A DNA stretch of 64,000 nt from Candidatus Poribacteria bacterium (lineage in GTDB: Bacteria > Poribacteria > WGA-4E > WGA-3G), in contig JAJEDB010000043.1 in the NCBI GenBank assembly GCA_022821725.1, forward strand, positions 79,900 through 143,899, in the 5' to 3' direction. Under the pieces are notes generated by a model. It was not told the origin of the DNA and searched no databases. It saw only the letters and a program-made list of their open reading frames with translations. The position numbers were made by a program, and so were the translations under genes. Positions 17,421 through 26,057 of the stretch are shown here, in pieces. The first letter of the stretch is position 1. The number at the start of each line of letters is the position of its first letter.

Positions 17421-18053
17421 ATGAATTGTGAAATGAGTGAAACCCGAATGCGAATCTTGCAACTGCTGAAAATGCGTGCCGGCATGACAATCGGTCAGCT
17501 GAAAGAGGCACTCCACATCAGTCAGATGGGAATCCGACAACACCTCACTATACTTGAAGCAGAGGGGTTGGTCAAGCATTACCGAGAGAAGCAGGGACGT
17601 GGCCGTCCGCCTCATATCTACCAATTGACCGATGCGGCAAACAGTCTCTTCCCTACGACTTACGCCAACTTTGCTGTTGGGCTGATGCATGAGGTTGCCA
17701 AATTCAACGGACCCGATTTTATCAACAAAATCTTCCGAGGCCGGATGAAATCGCAGTTGGAGACATATCAACAACGACTTCAAGGGAAGGCGCTGTCTGA
17801 ACGCGTCAAGGAACTTGCCCATATCCGTGATGAAGAGGGGTACATGGCACGGTTTGACGAAGATGAGAACGCTTACGTCTTAACCGAACATAATTGCCCT
17901 ATAGCCTTGATCGCGCAAGAATACCCACACGTCTGCGAGATTGAAACGGCACTTTTTCGACAATCTTTGGGGGCAAGAGTCGTCCGAGTGGAACATCTTA
18001 TGCAAGGCAGCCATAAATGTTGTTACCGGATTTCTAAAGCCAGCGAAGAGTAA
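17421..18053 (+). CDS. HTH transcriptional regulator, COG2345/SufR-like
   Basis: 210 aa from ATG 17421 with GAGGGA upstream; a TTG at 17394 is less likely. N-terminal winged helix-turn-helix (ILQLLKMRAGMTIGQLKEAL, then ISQMGIRQHLTILEAEGLVK). The C-terminal domain keeps the Cys pattern of the COG2345/SufR group: NCPIAL, HVCEIE and HKCCYRI, able in relatives to hold an Fe-S cluster or metal. The next gene encodes a multi-[4Fe-4S] ferredoxin, which fits an Fe-S or redox sensing role (inference). Confidence 0.75.
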   Translation: MNCEMSETRMRILQLLKMRAGMTIGQLKEALHISQMGIRQHLTILEAEGLVKHYREKQGRGRPPHIYQLTDAANSLFPTTYANFAVGLMHEVAKFNGPDFINKIFRGRMKSQLETYQQRLQGKALSERVKELAHIRDEEGYMARFDEDENAYVLTEHNCPIALIAQEYPHVCEIETALFRQSLGARVVRVEHLMQGSHKCCYRISKASEE

Positions 18054-18100
18054 ACTGCTGCGCGAACGCGGAACACGCCTCTCACGGATGGAACCTAAAG

Positions 18101-18691
18101 ATGCCTGATGAAACGGGGAGACGCGGCTTCTTCAAGGAAGCCTTGAACCAACTCATACAACCTGTCGCAGAATTTCTGGATGACAAGGTAAGCGAGCATT
18201 TGCCCGCCGAGCAACCGAGTAACCGTCCACTTTTCCGCCCGCCCGGTGCATTGCCTGAAGCGGAATTCTTAGAAACGTGTCATCGGTGTGGCAATTGCGT
18301 CAAGAACTGTCCGGCAAGTGCTATTTTCCCTTTACAGACCCCCCAATCCGACCTCGCGAATACACCTTATATCGATCCCGAGGAACAGCCATGTGTCATT
18401 TGCGATTCATTGGCGTGCATGTATGTCTGTCCGAGCGGTGCTTTGCAAACCGTTTATGCCGAAGATATTAAAATGGGATTGGCAGTTTTCAGTGCTGAAA
18501 CCTGTCTTCGGACGAAAGATGTAGAGTGTACTTACTGTGTCGATACCTGTCCGATGGGTGAGGATGCCATTCATTTGAGGTCAGATGGCGTTGTAGAGGT
18601 GATTGATGCCGGATGCACGGGATGCGGTGTATGTCAATACGCCTGTCCAACTTCACCAAAGTCGATCGTTATTGAACTTCTCGTTGAATAA
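18101..18691 (+). CDS. 4Fe-4S ferredoxin, NapG/MauM-like
   Basis: 196 aa with four cysteine clusters in order: CHRCGNCVKNCP, CVICDSLACMYVCP, a CLRT...ECTYCVDTCP set and CTGCGVCQYACP. This is the pattern of NapG/MauM-type polyferredoxins that pass electrons in periplasmic or membrane redox chains. The N-terminus carries RRGFFKEALNQ, which recalls the RR-x-FF start of Tat-exported family members, but no clear hydrophobic signal follows, so it may stay cytoplasmic. No nap reductase genes are nearby. 47 bp after the regulator, likely co-transcribed. Confidence 0.82.
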   Translation: MPDETGRRGFFKEALNQLIQPVAEFLDDKVSEHLPAEQPSNRPLFRPPGALPEAEFLETCHRCGNCVKNCPASAIFPLQTPQSDLANTPYIDPEEQPCVICDSLACMYVCPSGALQTVYAEDIKMGLAVFSAETCLRTKDVECTYCVDTCPMGEDAIHLRSDGVVEVIDAGCTGCGVCQYACPTSPKSIVIELLVE

Positions 18692-18750
18692 GATGTCACA
18701 TATTGGTTTCGACTCTATCCGGTTGTTCGTCGTCCCTTCCCGAAAGAAAT

Positions 18751-19305
18751 ATGTCTGTACTTATACAAATACTTATGCAGGGTCCTGTAGGAGGTCAAAA
18801 CCTACGCGATATCAAACCGCCCTTAGAAATGCCGCAGCCTCTACTGCCCTATTTCATCAGTGGCACAGTGATACTCGGTTTTGTAGCTGCCCTGCTATGG
18901 CACACTCTTCAAAAACGTCGGCACCCCCTGTCTACCGCTGTAACGGATGAGACTGAGACCCCGTTGGCACATGAGGTAGCATACGAAAAACTGTCAGCGA
19001 TTGAGGCATCGGATTGGCTAACACGTGGCGACCTGGAGACGTATCATACCCAAATTGCTTATGTTCTCCGCCAATATATCAATGCTCGTTATCAAATTCC
19101 AGCGTTGGCGTTGACAACGACCGGATTGCGGCAGGCGATGCTACGCGCTGAAATAGCGGCTCCGCATGTTGAACGGACGCGACAATTACTCGCCAGCTGT
19201 GATATGGTAAAATTTGCAACCTATCAACCAGAATTAACAGAGGCATCTGCCCGGATAGCAGACGCTCGCTGGATTGTTGATGAAACAAAGTCGCTTGTGC
19301 CATAA
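18751..19305 (+). CDS. Hypothetical membrane-anchored protein
   Basis: 184 aa from ATG 18751, with a weak GAAAG site; an upstream TTG at 18703 is less likely. It has one clear membrane segment near residues 34-53 (PYFISGTVILGFVAALLWHT) and then a soluble helical domain (about 80-184) containing GDLETYHTQIAYVLRQYI and TRQLLASCDMVKFA. The pattern resembles the BatD-adjacent or DUF4381-type proteins found near DUF58 and vWA genes, and such genes follow 3-5 kb downstream. Function unknown. Confidence 0.55.
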   Translation: MSVLIQILMQGPVGGQNLRDIKPPLEMPQPLLPYFISGTVILGFVAALLWHTLQKRRHPLSTAVTDETETPLAHEVAYEKLSAIEASDWLTRGDLETYHTQIAYVLRQYINARYQIPALALTTTGLRQAMLRAEIAAPHVERTRQLLASCDMVKFATYQPELTEASARIADARWIVDETKSLVP

Positions 19306-19310
19306 AATCC

Positions 19311-19340
19311 TTGACATAATTTCAAAAAATATAGTATCAT
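19311..19340 (+). promoter_or_regulatory. Sigma70-type promoter for the partner-switching genes
   Basis: TTGACA, 18 nt, TATCAT, just after the stop of the preceding gene and 114 nt upstream of the GTG at 19454. Confidence 0.55.
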
Positions 19341-19453
19341 GTTAAATCAAGTTTTTCATGAACCTTTAATTTCCGGAAAGTGCCAACTTAGGTGCACAAA
19401 TTTTATCGGCTTCTTAATATAAACACAAGCCATAGCAAGGAGGTAAAAGTAGC

Positions 19454-19885
19454 GTGTCAAATGAACACAAAGTACTCCTCACTATACCGATGTATCCTGA
19501 TATGGAACTTGCCGCGGCGAAAACCGGTTCTGTCCTCGCTGAATTGAAGGACTTCAACGAAGAAGCGGTTGAGGAGATCCAACTCGCTATCATTGAAACT
19601 TGCATCAACGCTTCTGAACACAGCCAAAGCGAGGATAAAGAAGTACATATTCAGTTTTTAGTTACAGACGATCGGTTGGAAGTCAAAATTACGGATCGAG
19701 GCGTCGGTATAACTGCAGATACACTGGACGGCACCCGCCTACTTGGTAGACCCACTGTACACACCGATTTACGTAAGCGCGGAAGAGGCTTACAAATTAT
19801 TAGGGCTTTAATGGATGAAGTGGTCATAGAAAGCAGTCCTAACGGGACGACTGTTAGTTTCACGAAAAAGAAGACGCCCCCATAG
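19454..19885 (+). CDS. Anti-sigma regulatory factor kinase (RsbW/SpoIIAB-like)
   Basis: 143 aa, GTG start with AGGAGG 9-10 nt upstream. GHKL-type ATPase of the HATPase_c_2 group: N-box IIETCINASEHS (around residues 53-64), G1 box DRGVGI and G2 box GRGLQIIRALMDEV. Such kinases bind a sigma factor or other partner and phosphorylate a STAS antagonist. The STAS protein and a PP2C phosphatase follow directly, making a complete switch. No sigma factor is adjacent, so the target is elsewhere. Confidence 0.85.
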   Translation: MSNEHKVLLTIPMYPDMELAAAKTGSVLAELKDFNEEAVEEIQLAIIETCINASEHSQSEDKEVHIQFLVTDDRLEVKITDRGVGITADTLDGTRLLGRPTVHTDLRKRGRGLQIIRALMDEVVIESSPNGTTVSFTKKKTPP

Positions 19886-20086
19886 ATTGCTGTGCCGTTT
19901 TTGCGCGAGCCTATAGAGGAAACCTGTGAGAGAATATACCAACAGAGCAATTTTGAACCCATTGCGGATAATTCACGAAATTGTGTTAAATGTGCTGTTA
20001 AAACGACACGTTTTTCTAATATATCACGTTTCTGTTTTGGGGAAACCGTTCACAAGTCCATGTAAGCACTTAAGGAGGTAAGCGAT

Positions 20087-20431
20087 TTGTTGGACAAACT
20101 TGATATTCAAATTCGCGAGGCTAAAGAGCATGCGGTCATTGAAACAACAGGATACCTGAATGATGCCCTCGGCGAACAACTTGCCGAGAAAGCACAGGCA
20201 CTCATTCAGGATGGTTGTACGCAACTTGTAATCAACCTTGAAAAAACAACACTTATTAACAGCATCGGTATATCTATACTTATTGAGATTATAGAAGCAC
20301 TCACTGAACGTGAAGGCACCCTGAATTTCTGTGGATTGTCTGCCACCCAGGAGCGCACATTCCGTATGATGGCAATTGCTAAATACGCAGGTATCTTTCC
20401 AGACGAGGAATCTGCTATTGCCAACCTGTAA
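20087..20431 (+). CDS. STAS-domain anti-sigma factor antagonist
   Basis: 114 aa. A SpoIIAA/RsbV-type STAS domain: VIETTGYLNDALGEQLAEKA, then LVINLEKTTLINSIGISILI with Ser in the usual phosphorylation position (NSIG). Start is a TTG (TTGTTG, either is possible) with AGGAGG ending 8 nt upstream; no in-frame ATG exists near. Works with the upstream HATPase kinase and downstream phosphatase. Confidence 0.85.
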   Translation: MLDKLDIQIREAKEHAVIETTGYLNDALGEQLAEKAQALIQDGCTQLVINLEKTTLINSIGISILIEIIEALTEREGTLNFCGLSATQERTFRMMAIAKYAGIFPDEESAIANL

Positions 20432-20561
20432 CTTTTTAGCATAAATTTTGATATAAAAGTCAATACCCTCCGAATGAATTCGGGGGAAACCTGTGCGAAG
20501 CGTATACCAACCGTCCACTTCACAAGTTAAACTATTGACTCCCGTATTCGGATGCAACACT

Positions 20562-22505
20562 ATGAAAGATCCAAGCCAGCTTATATCAGGAGACAGTTTG
20601 CAAGTCCATAAGACCCAAAGTACCGCCGAACAGACGATGGAGCGGCTTATCTTCAGCCTGTCCGAGTTAGAACACTTGGGGCAAACGTTGATCTCTGGAC
20701 ACAGCAACTTTAATCATTCAAGTAAAACCTATCTCCGTATCACGCTTGGAACGCTGCAAGTGACGCGCGGCGCGATACTCCGTCACCACCAGACGAGACA
20801 GAATCTTGAAGTTGTTGCCTCATCCCCAGATCAAGTATTTGCCCCTATCACGGTTGAACCCAATGAAATCGAGGAATTGCTGCAACATCCATTCATCGAG
20901 AGTGCGAACCTCCCAGAATCTCTTGAACCCTTCTTCGCCCGGACTGCAAAGTTCATCGAAACTATTGACATACGTCTTTGGGTGCCTCTGAAGATTCACG
21001 ATGAACTTCTCGGAATGATCGGTTTGGGAAGTTTTCTGGGCAGAGAGGCGTTGGAAACATGGGAGATGGAATTGTTAACAACCCTTGCCCACCAGATCTC
21101 GATCGCCATCGCTTATTCGCAAATGGTGGAGGGGGTTCAAAGCGAAAAATTCCGATTGTTCATGCTCGCTGAAAGTGCGCCGCAAATCTGTCAACTCCTA
21201 CAACCTGAAGCCGCTGCAGAACAGGTCGTTCATCAGGCTGTCTCCCTCTTAGACGCGAATGCGGGGGCACTCATGCTCACGCACGCGGAACGTCAAGAAC
21301 TTGAGATGCACTACACTTTTCCGGAAACATTGGTTGAAAGTTCCACACCCGATGCCGATCCTAACGGGCTCGTTCTTCCTTATGGTGAAGCGGCACCCAC
21401 ATCCTTGGAGACAACGTCTGTAGACATGCTGAAGTCTGTCGTCACGGAAGGATTACCGGGACACTGCCCGCCAAAATCGGATACGCTTTTCGGCGGAAAG
21501 AATTTGATGGCTGTTCCTATTCCCGGACGCGATGGGGACATTCTCGGGATCCTCGTTGTCGGTGATAAAGAGGAACGTGGCGGTAGCATCGCGCCCTTTA
21601 CCGATGAAGATGTTATCCTACTGGATTCTTTTGCGAAACAGGCAGGCGTCGCTATTGAAAACGCCCACCTACATCAAGAAGCCCTCGAGGCACGCCAGTT
21701 GCAGGCGGAAATGGAGGAAGCCCGAAAGATACAAGAGAACCTCATTCCGGAGACCCTCCCTGACATTCCGGGATACGAAATTGCCGGGCATTATGAGCCG
21801 CGTGGTCCCGTTGGCGGCGACTACTATGATTGTATCCCTTTGTCGACGGGACATTGGGGACTCGCAATCGCAGATGTTTCTGGAAAAGGAATGCAAGCAG
21901 CACTTCTCATGGCAACCCTCCGTGCCGGGCTTATCTCTGAATTGTCACGCGGAAATGGTGCCGCAGCGGAAGATTCAGGAACACCCAATGACCGAAGTGT
22001 GTCCACCCTATATGCTGAACTTATCAAAATGGCTTTGACGCTTAACTCGCTCCTTTACGCCAGTGGCACAGCAGAGAAATACGCTACTTTTTTCTACAGC
22101 CATCTTAACCCAGAAACGGATGTCTTGACAACGCTCAATGCGGGGCATAATCCGCCACTGCTCATTAAAAAGGATGGCACCTATAAGTGGTTGGGTGAAG
22201 AGATCGGGGGTATTCCACTTGGGATGTTCCCGAACGATATGGTTTCAAACATCGCTGAGTATGAAGCAGAGCATGTTCAACTCACAAGCGGTGATGTCGT
22301 TATATATTATACAGACGGTGTAACAGAAACCGAGAATGTTGACGACGAGTATTACGAGGAGGATCGACTCGTAGAAGATTCCAAAGCGTGCAAGGATTCT
22401 GATGCTGAGGGTATCCTGAAATATCTTCACGACGCAGTTGTGGGGTTCCAAGGGGAAGCCGATCAATTTGATGACCTGACCCTCCTTATTTTGAGGAAAC
22501 AGTAA
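20562..22505 (+). CDS. GAF-GAF-PP2C (SpoIIE/RsbU-type) phosphatase
   Basis: 647 aa from ATG 20562; a GTG at 20493 with GGGGGA upstream is an alternative start. Two GAF-like sensor domains (about 30-190 and 215-375), a short coiled linker (LQAEMEEARKIQENLIPETL) and a C-terminal PP2C/SpoIIE phosphatase: GGDYYDC, DVSGKGMQAAL, LNAGHNPPLL and IYYTDGVTE, the Mn-binding Asp/Gly motifs. It likely dephosphorylates the STAS protein after a small-molecule or redox signal, freeing the kinase's partner. Follows the STAS gene by about 130 bp. Confidence 0.88.
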   Translation: MKDPSQLISGDSLQVHKTQSTAEQTMERLIFSLSELEHLGQTLISGHSNFNHSSKTYLRITLGTLQVTRGAILRHHQTRQNLEVVASSPDQVFAPITVEPNEIEELLQHPFIESANLPESLEPFFARTAKFIETIDIRLWVPLKIHDELLGMIGLGSFLGREALETWEMELLTTLAHQISIAIAYSQMVEGVQSEKFRLFMLAESAPQICQLLQPEAAAEQVVHQAVSLLDANAGALMLTHAERQELEMHYTFPETLVESSTPDADPNGLVLPYGEAAPTSLETTSVDMLKSVVTEGLPGHCPPKSDTLFGGKNLMAVPIPGRDGDILGILVVGDKEERGGSIAPFTDEDVILLDSFAKQAGVAIENAHLHQEALEARQLQAEMEEARKIQENLIPETLPDIPGYEIAGHYEPRGPVGGDYYDCIPLSTGHWGLAIADVSGKGMQAALLMATLRAGLISELSRGNGAAAEDSGTPNDRSVSTLYAELIKMALTLNSLLYASGTAEKYATFFYSHLNPETDVLTTLNAGHNPPLLIKKDGTYKWLGEEIGGIPLGMFPNDMVSNIAEYEAEHVQLTSGDVVIYYTDGVTETENVDDEYYEEDRLVEDSKACKDSDAEGILKYLHDAVVGFQGEADQFDDLTLLILRKQ

Positions 22506-22516
22506 GAAGGGTTATC

Positions 22517-22536
22517 GGTGCGGGTTGCTACGCACC
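22517..22536 (+). terminator. Hairpin after the PP2C gene
   Basis: GGTGCG-GGTTGCTA-CGCACC begins 12 nt after the stop. There is only a short CCCCTTT after it, so it is a weak or factor-assisted terminator. A related sequence sits between efp and accB. Confidence 0.4.
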
Positions 22537-22540
22537 CCTT

Positions 22541-22560
22541 TCAGTTATCGGTTGTCAGTT
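22541..22560 (+). repeat. Short GTTATCGGTTGTCAGTT-type repeat
   Basis: TCAGTTATCGGTTGTCAGTT. Variants of this short sequence occur at 29941-29960 and, inverted, at 14788-14809 over the stop of the sulfatase-like gene. Confidence 0.5.
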
Positions 22561-22630
22561 ACAAGAGGCATTGGGTAACAATTTACCCCCTGTGGGAATA
22601 TTCCAAAGTGGCGAAGATTGTTACAAGAGA

Positions 22631-22656
22631 CCTCACCGCAAGGGAAATTAAAAAAT
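22631..22656 (+). repeat. R1 core, copy i (inverted relative to most copies)
   Basis: CCTCACCGCAAGGGAAATTAAAAAAT immediately before the ATG of the DUF58 gene; it supplies AAGG as ribosome-binding site. Confidence 0.8.
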
Positions 22657-23631
22657 ATGCAACAAAGTCCGGCAGGACGCTCATTTTTAGATCCAGCAAT
22701 CCTCGCCCGAATCGGGAATCTTGAATTGATTGCAAAATTTGTGGTTGAAGGTTTTATTTCTGGCCTCCACAAAAGTCCATATCACGGATTCAGTGTCGAA
22801 TTCTCACAGTACCGACAATATATGCCCGGAGACGATCCCAAACATATAGATTGGAAAGCCTACGCCCGCACTGACCGTTACTATATCAAACAATTTGAGG
22901 AGGAAACCAATCTCAATTGCTACCTGCTCTTGGATGCAAGCGAGTCCATGTTGCATCCGATAGATGAGGGACAAGTGGATGATCCGACTATAGAGGAGAG
23001 TGGCACAGGGCAAAAACTAACAAAGTTGCGATACGCGAGTTTCCTCATCGCGTCACTCGCCTATTTTATGGCGAAGCAGCGGGACGCTGTTGGGTTTGCG
23101 TACTTTGATGATACACTGCGTCAATATCTTCCCGCTCGAAGTAGCACATCGCACTTGCATTCGATTTTGCTCACATTGGAGACGCTCCAGACCGCAAAAA
23201 GCACGCGGATGGGGAGGCCCCTGCATCAAATCGCAGAACGTCTGACCAAACGCGGTTTAGTCCTCTTCGTTTCCGACCTCTACGATGAAGATCAGACGGA
23301 GGTTGTTGAGGGTTTAGAGCATCTCAGATATGAGGGGCACGAAGTCATCGTTTTTCATGTTCTCGCACATCAGGAACTGGCATTTGCTGACTTCGAAGCA
23401 GGAAGGCGTGCAGAGGCACTCATCCGTTTTATCGATTCCGAAAATGATGCTGAAATTATCACAACGCCACAAGCGATTCAGGAGAGTTATTTGAATAATT
23501 TCAACGAATTTCTTGATACTTATAGGCTCGCCCTACGGCAATCGGATATTGATTACAACATGATAACAACAGCAACACCGATTGATTTAGCACTGGCATC
23601 CTATCTCGCGAAGCGGCAAGGTGTCCTCTAA
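22657..23631 (+). CDS. DUF58 domain-containing protein
   Basis: 324 aa from ATG 22657; an upstream in-frame reading to 22618 is just the translated R1 repeat. The DUF58 signature YMPGDDPKHIDWKAYARTDR is at about residues 52-71, followed by a vWA-like fold with the MIDAS-like LLLDASESM. Such proteins work with MoxR ATPases and Bat proteins in metal-insertion or aerotolerance-type systems (family knowledge). The next gene is BatA-like. No moxR is in this window, so it would lie elsewhere. Confidence 0.85.
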   Translation: MQQSPAGRSFLDPAILARIGNLELIAKFVVEGFISGLHKSPYHGFSVEFSQYRQYMPGDDPKHIDWKAYARTDRYYIKQFEEETNLNCYLLLDASESMLHPIDEGQVDDPTIEESGTGQKLTKLRYASFLIASLAYFMAKQRDAVGFAYFDDTLRQYLPARSSTSHLHSILLTLETLQTAKSTRMGRPLHQIAERLTKRGLVLFVSDLYDEDQTEVVEGLEHLRYEGHEVIVFHVLAHQELAFADFEAGRRAEALIRFIDSENDAEIITTPQAIQESYLNNFNEFLDTYRLALRQSDIDYNMITTATPIDLALASYLAKRQGVL

Positions 23632-23642
23632 TACTATAGTTA

Positions 23643-23663
23643 GTCAGTTGACCGGCAACTGAC
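23643..23663 (+). repeat. Perfect hairpin upstream of the BatA-like gene
   Basis: GTCAGTTG-ACCGG-CAACTGAC, 8-bp stem and 5-nt loop, 11 nt after the DUF58 stop and next to R1 copy j. It has no T-run, so it may be a processing or regulatory structure rather than a terminator. Confidence 0.5.
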
Positions 23664-23664
23664 T

Positions 23665-23691
23665 TGACCGAACCGCAAGGAACATTAAAAA
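23665..23691 (+). repeat. R1 core, copy j
   Basis: TGACCGAACCGCAAGGAACATT then AAAAA, immediately before the GTG start at 23692; it supplies the AAGGA site. Confidence 0.85.
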
Positions 23692-25851
23692 GTGTTTGGA
23701 TTAGGAATTTTAGCCCCTTTATTCGCGGTAGCAGGTGTTGTCGGTGCCTCAATTCCACTCATTTTGCATCTGTTGAACCGGGAACGTGCAAGACGGTTGG
23801 TGTTCGGTACCATCCGTTTCATCCAGATGTCGCATCAGACAAACGTGAGACGGCATAAGTTGAAACGGTTATTGCTGCTGCTCATGCGTATTTTGATATT
23901 GGCACTGCTCGGTTTTGCGTTTGCGCGACCGTTTTTCGCCGAAGTGCCAATCATTTCGCAGAAAACGGGTGGTAAACGAAACGCAATTGTTATTCTGGAT
24001 ACCTCCTATAGTATGCAATATGAGCAGGTATTTGAGAACGCCAAAAGGGAGGGTATCGCAATTCTTGATGGGCTTGATGCAACCGATGCCGCGGGTCTGA
24101 TTCTTTCTTCGGACCGGGCGCGTGTTATCGCCCCACTCGGCTCAGAGTTTTCACACATTAGAACGGCTTTGAACAAGGCAGAAGCCACTTATAAACCTAC
24201 AGATTATTTAGACGCACTGCAAACGGCTGACGAAATACTTGCATCTATTCCTATCGGTGAAAAGCAGATTTATGTAATCGCGGACATGCAAAAGCGAGGA
24301 TGGGAAAACTTCATCGAAACGGACAAACTTAACCCGGATGTCCAAATCCAGTTTATCGATGTCCATCCTGAACAACCCCGCAATTTCGCGATAACAGCTC
24401 TCAATGTTCCACCTGTTATCCTGAAGGAACAGCAAGCCTCCTACTTGGTGGCACGCGTCCGTAATTTCAGCGATGCGGCAGTTGAAAATCTACCGATTCG
24501 TCTGTTCGTAGATGGAAATATGATGCATACCGTGCAGCTTGACATTGAACCGGACGACCTCGCAGATGCTGTTTTCAGGATCGCCAGTTTTGATAGAAGG
24601 CGAGACGAGGCGACGCACACAGGTTGGGTGGAATTGCCGGAAGACGCACTTCAGGTTGACAATAAACGCTATTTCACGTTACAAAGTCTGCGGTCCATCA
24701 GAGTTCACGCGGTTAGGGACAAACCGCGGACGCAAAGCCTGCATCAGACAACGGAAACATTTTTCATGAAAATGGCGTTTACCGCAGGACGTGATGCGGT
24801 GCCTATTGATTTTACCGAATCGAGTTCAGTGCCAAGCACTGCGACACTCGATCGCACTGATGTTCTGGTGCTTGCCAATGTCGCACAGATCTCTTCCGAC
24901 GGAGCCGGACGTGTCGCGACTTACGTTGCTGCAGGCGGTGGATTGATTGTGACAGTAGGCAATAACATAGACGCTGCTGTCTATGAACAACGGCTTGGGG
25001 GTGAGATAGGTTTGATGCCCTGTAACTTTGTTCGACCCGTTGGCGACGCTCTGGATCGTCAGCAATTCCGTGTCCTCGCGACGGTGAAGTACGAACACCC
25101 GATTTTCGCGCCGTTCAAAGAACCGAACCATGGCGATTTCGGTAAGGCGCGGTTTTATAGAATTTTTCAGGCGGTACCCACGGAAAATGCTACCGTCATT
25201 GCCTCTTATGATGATGGCAGCCCAGCACTCTTTGAGAAGCCTTACGGAACCCTCGGACGTGTGCTCTGTTTTACCTCGACCCTAGACCGGGAATGGAACG
25301 ATTTACCGATTCGCGCGGTTTATTTACCTTTCCTGCATGAAGCTATTAAGTATCTCGCACTGAAAGACGCAGAAACGCTACCGGATTACCGTGTAGGTGA
25401 TACTATAGAACTAAAGGTTTCAGAAACTGAGAATGAGAGTATAACAAGGAAGGGAGCGATCGCTATCTTCAATCCGAACAGCGTTGAGACGCGTTTGGGA
25501 CGGAACAAAGATGAGACGCCTACAGCACAGAACACGCCACAAAGCAGTGTTTTATATACAGACACTGCACTACCCGGTATCTATTCAGTTCATAGGTCGG
25601 GCACAGAAGTTACAGACTACTTTGTCGTCAACGTTGATACCACGGAGTCCGATCTTGCGGCACGCGATGTTGAGGAACTCGCAAGTATGTTGAAAGGCAC
25701 GGCTGCCGAACTCGTTGAAGATAAACCGACGGCAGAACTGGTGGCACAATATAACGAGGATGTAGAGAGGAATCAAAACGTATGGATCTATCTCATGTTT
25801 GCAGTCTTTGCTTTAGCAATAACAGAGATGTTCCTCGCCAACCGCTTTTAA
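23692..25851 (+). CDS. BatA-like membrane protein with vWA-type domain
   Basis: 719 aa, GTG start placed by the R1-derived AAGGA. The N-terminus matches the aerotolerance regulator BatA N-terminal region: a first membrane segment (about 5-27), LLNRERARRLVFGTIRFI, then a second segment (about 63-82) and FARPFF. A vWA-like domain follows (VILDTSYSM near 101-109), then a long extracytoplasmic part with beta-rich domains, and a final anchor (VWIYLMFAVFALAITEMFLA). Acts with DUF58 and an unseen MoxR ATPase. The TAA stop is formed by the first bases of R1 copy k. Confidence 0.8.
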   Translation: MFGLGILAPLFAVAGVVGASIPLILHLLNRERARRLVFGTIRFIQMSHQTNVRRHKLKRLLLLLMRILILALLGFAFARPFFAEVPIISQKTGGKRNAIVILDTSYSMQYEQVFENAKREGIAILDGLDATDAAGLILSSDRARVIAPLGSEFSHIRTALNKAEATYKPTDYLDALQTADEILASIPIGEKQIYVIADMQKRGWENFIETDKLNPDVQIQFIDVHPEQPRNFAITALNVPPVILKEQQASYLVARVRNFSDAAVENLPIRLFVDGNMMHTVQLDIEPDDLADAVFRIASFDRRRDEATHTGWVELPEDALQVDNKRYFTLQSLRSIRVHAVRDKPRTQSLHQTTETFFMKMAFTAGRDAVPIDFTESSSVPSTATLDRTDVLVLANVAQISSDGAGRVATYVAAGGGLIVTVGNNIDAAVYEQRLGGEIGLMPCNFVRPVGDALDRQQFRVLATVKYEHPIFAPFKEPNHGDFGKARFYRIFQAVPTENATVIASYDDGSPALFEKPYGTLGRVLCFTSTLDREWNDLPIRAVYLPFLHEAIKYLALKDAETLPDYRVGDTIELKVSETENESITRKGAIAIFNPNSVETRLGRNKDETPTAQNTPQSSVLYTDTALPGIYSVHRSGTEVTDYFVVNVDTTESDLAARDVEELASMLKGTAAELVEDKPTAELVAQYNEDVERNQNVWIYLMFAVFALAITEMFLANRF

Positions 25852-25976
25852 TTTTACCTTGCGGTGAAATAACGGGCGTTAGAACTATCAGATGCGCCTC
25901 TTAAATCCGCCCCCAAATGTAAAGCAAAGACAAATTATGCCATTTAAGGAAACCTAATTTCATTACGGGCTACGGT
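25845..25976 (-). repeat. R1 composite repeat, copy k
   Basis: Starts TTTTAATTTTACCTTGCGG; its TAA is the stop codon of the BatA-like gene. Ends with TTTCATTACGGGCTACGG. It contains an extra segment of about 40 bp relative to other copies. Confidence 0.75.
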
Positions 25977-25995
25977 TCTTGATACTATCCCGATT

Positions 25996-26035
25996 CTGAT
26001 TTACCTTGCGGTGAAATGATGGGCGTTAGAACTAC
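25996..26035 (-). repeat. R1 core, copy l (tandem partial)
   Basis: TCTGATTTACCTTGCGGTGA, then AATGATGGGCGTTAGAACTA, matching copy k over about 35 bp in the same direction. Confidence 0.75.
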
Positions 26036-26042
26036 AGGAGCA

Positions 26043-26057
26043 ATGAATAAAAAATGA
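26043..26057 (+). other. Four-codon minicistron (MNKK) overlapping the PhyH start
   Basis: ATG AAT AAA AAA TGA, with GGAG 3 nt upstream. Its TGA overlaps the ATG of the PhyH gene as ATGA. The PhyH ATG is 14 nt from GGAG, too far for direct initiation, so coupled re-initiation is plausible. Confidence 0.4.
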
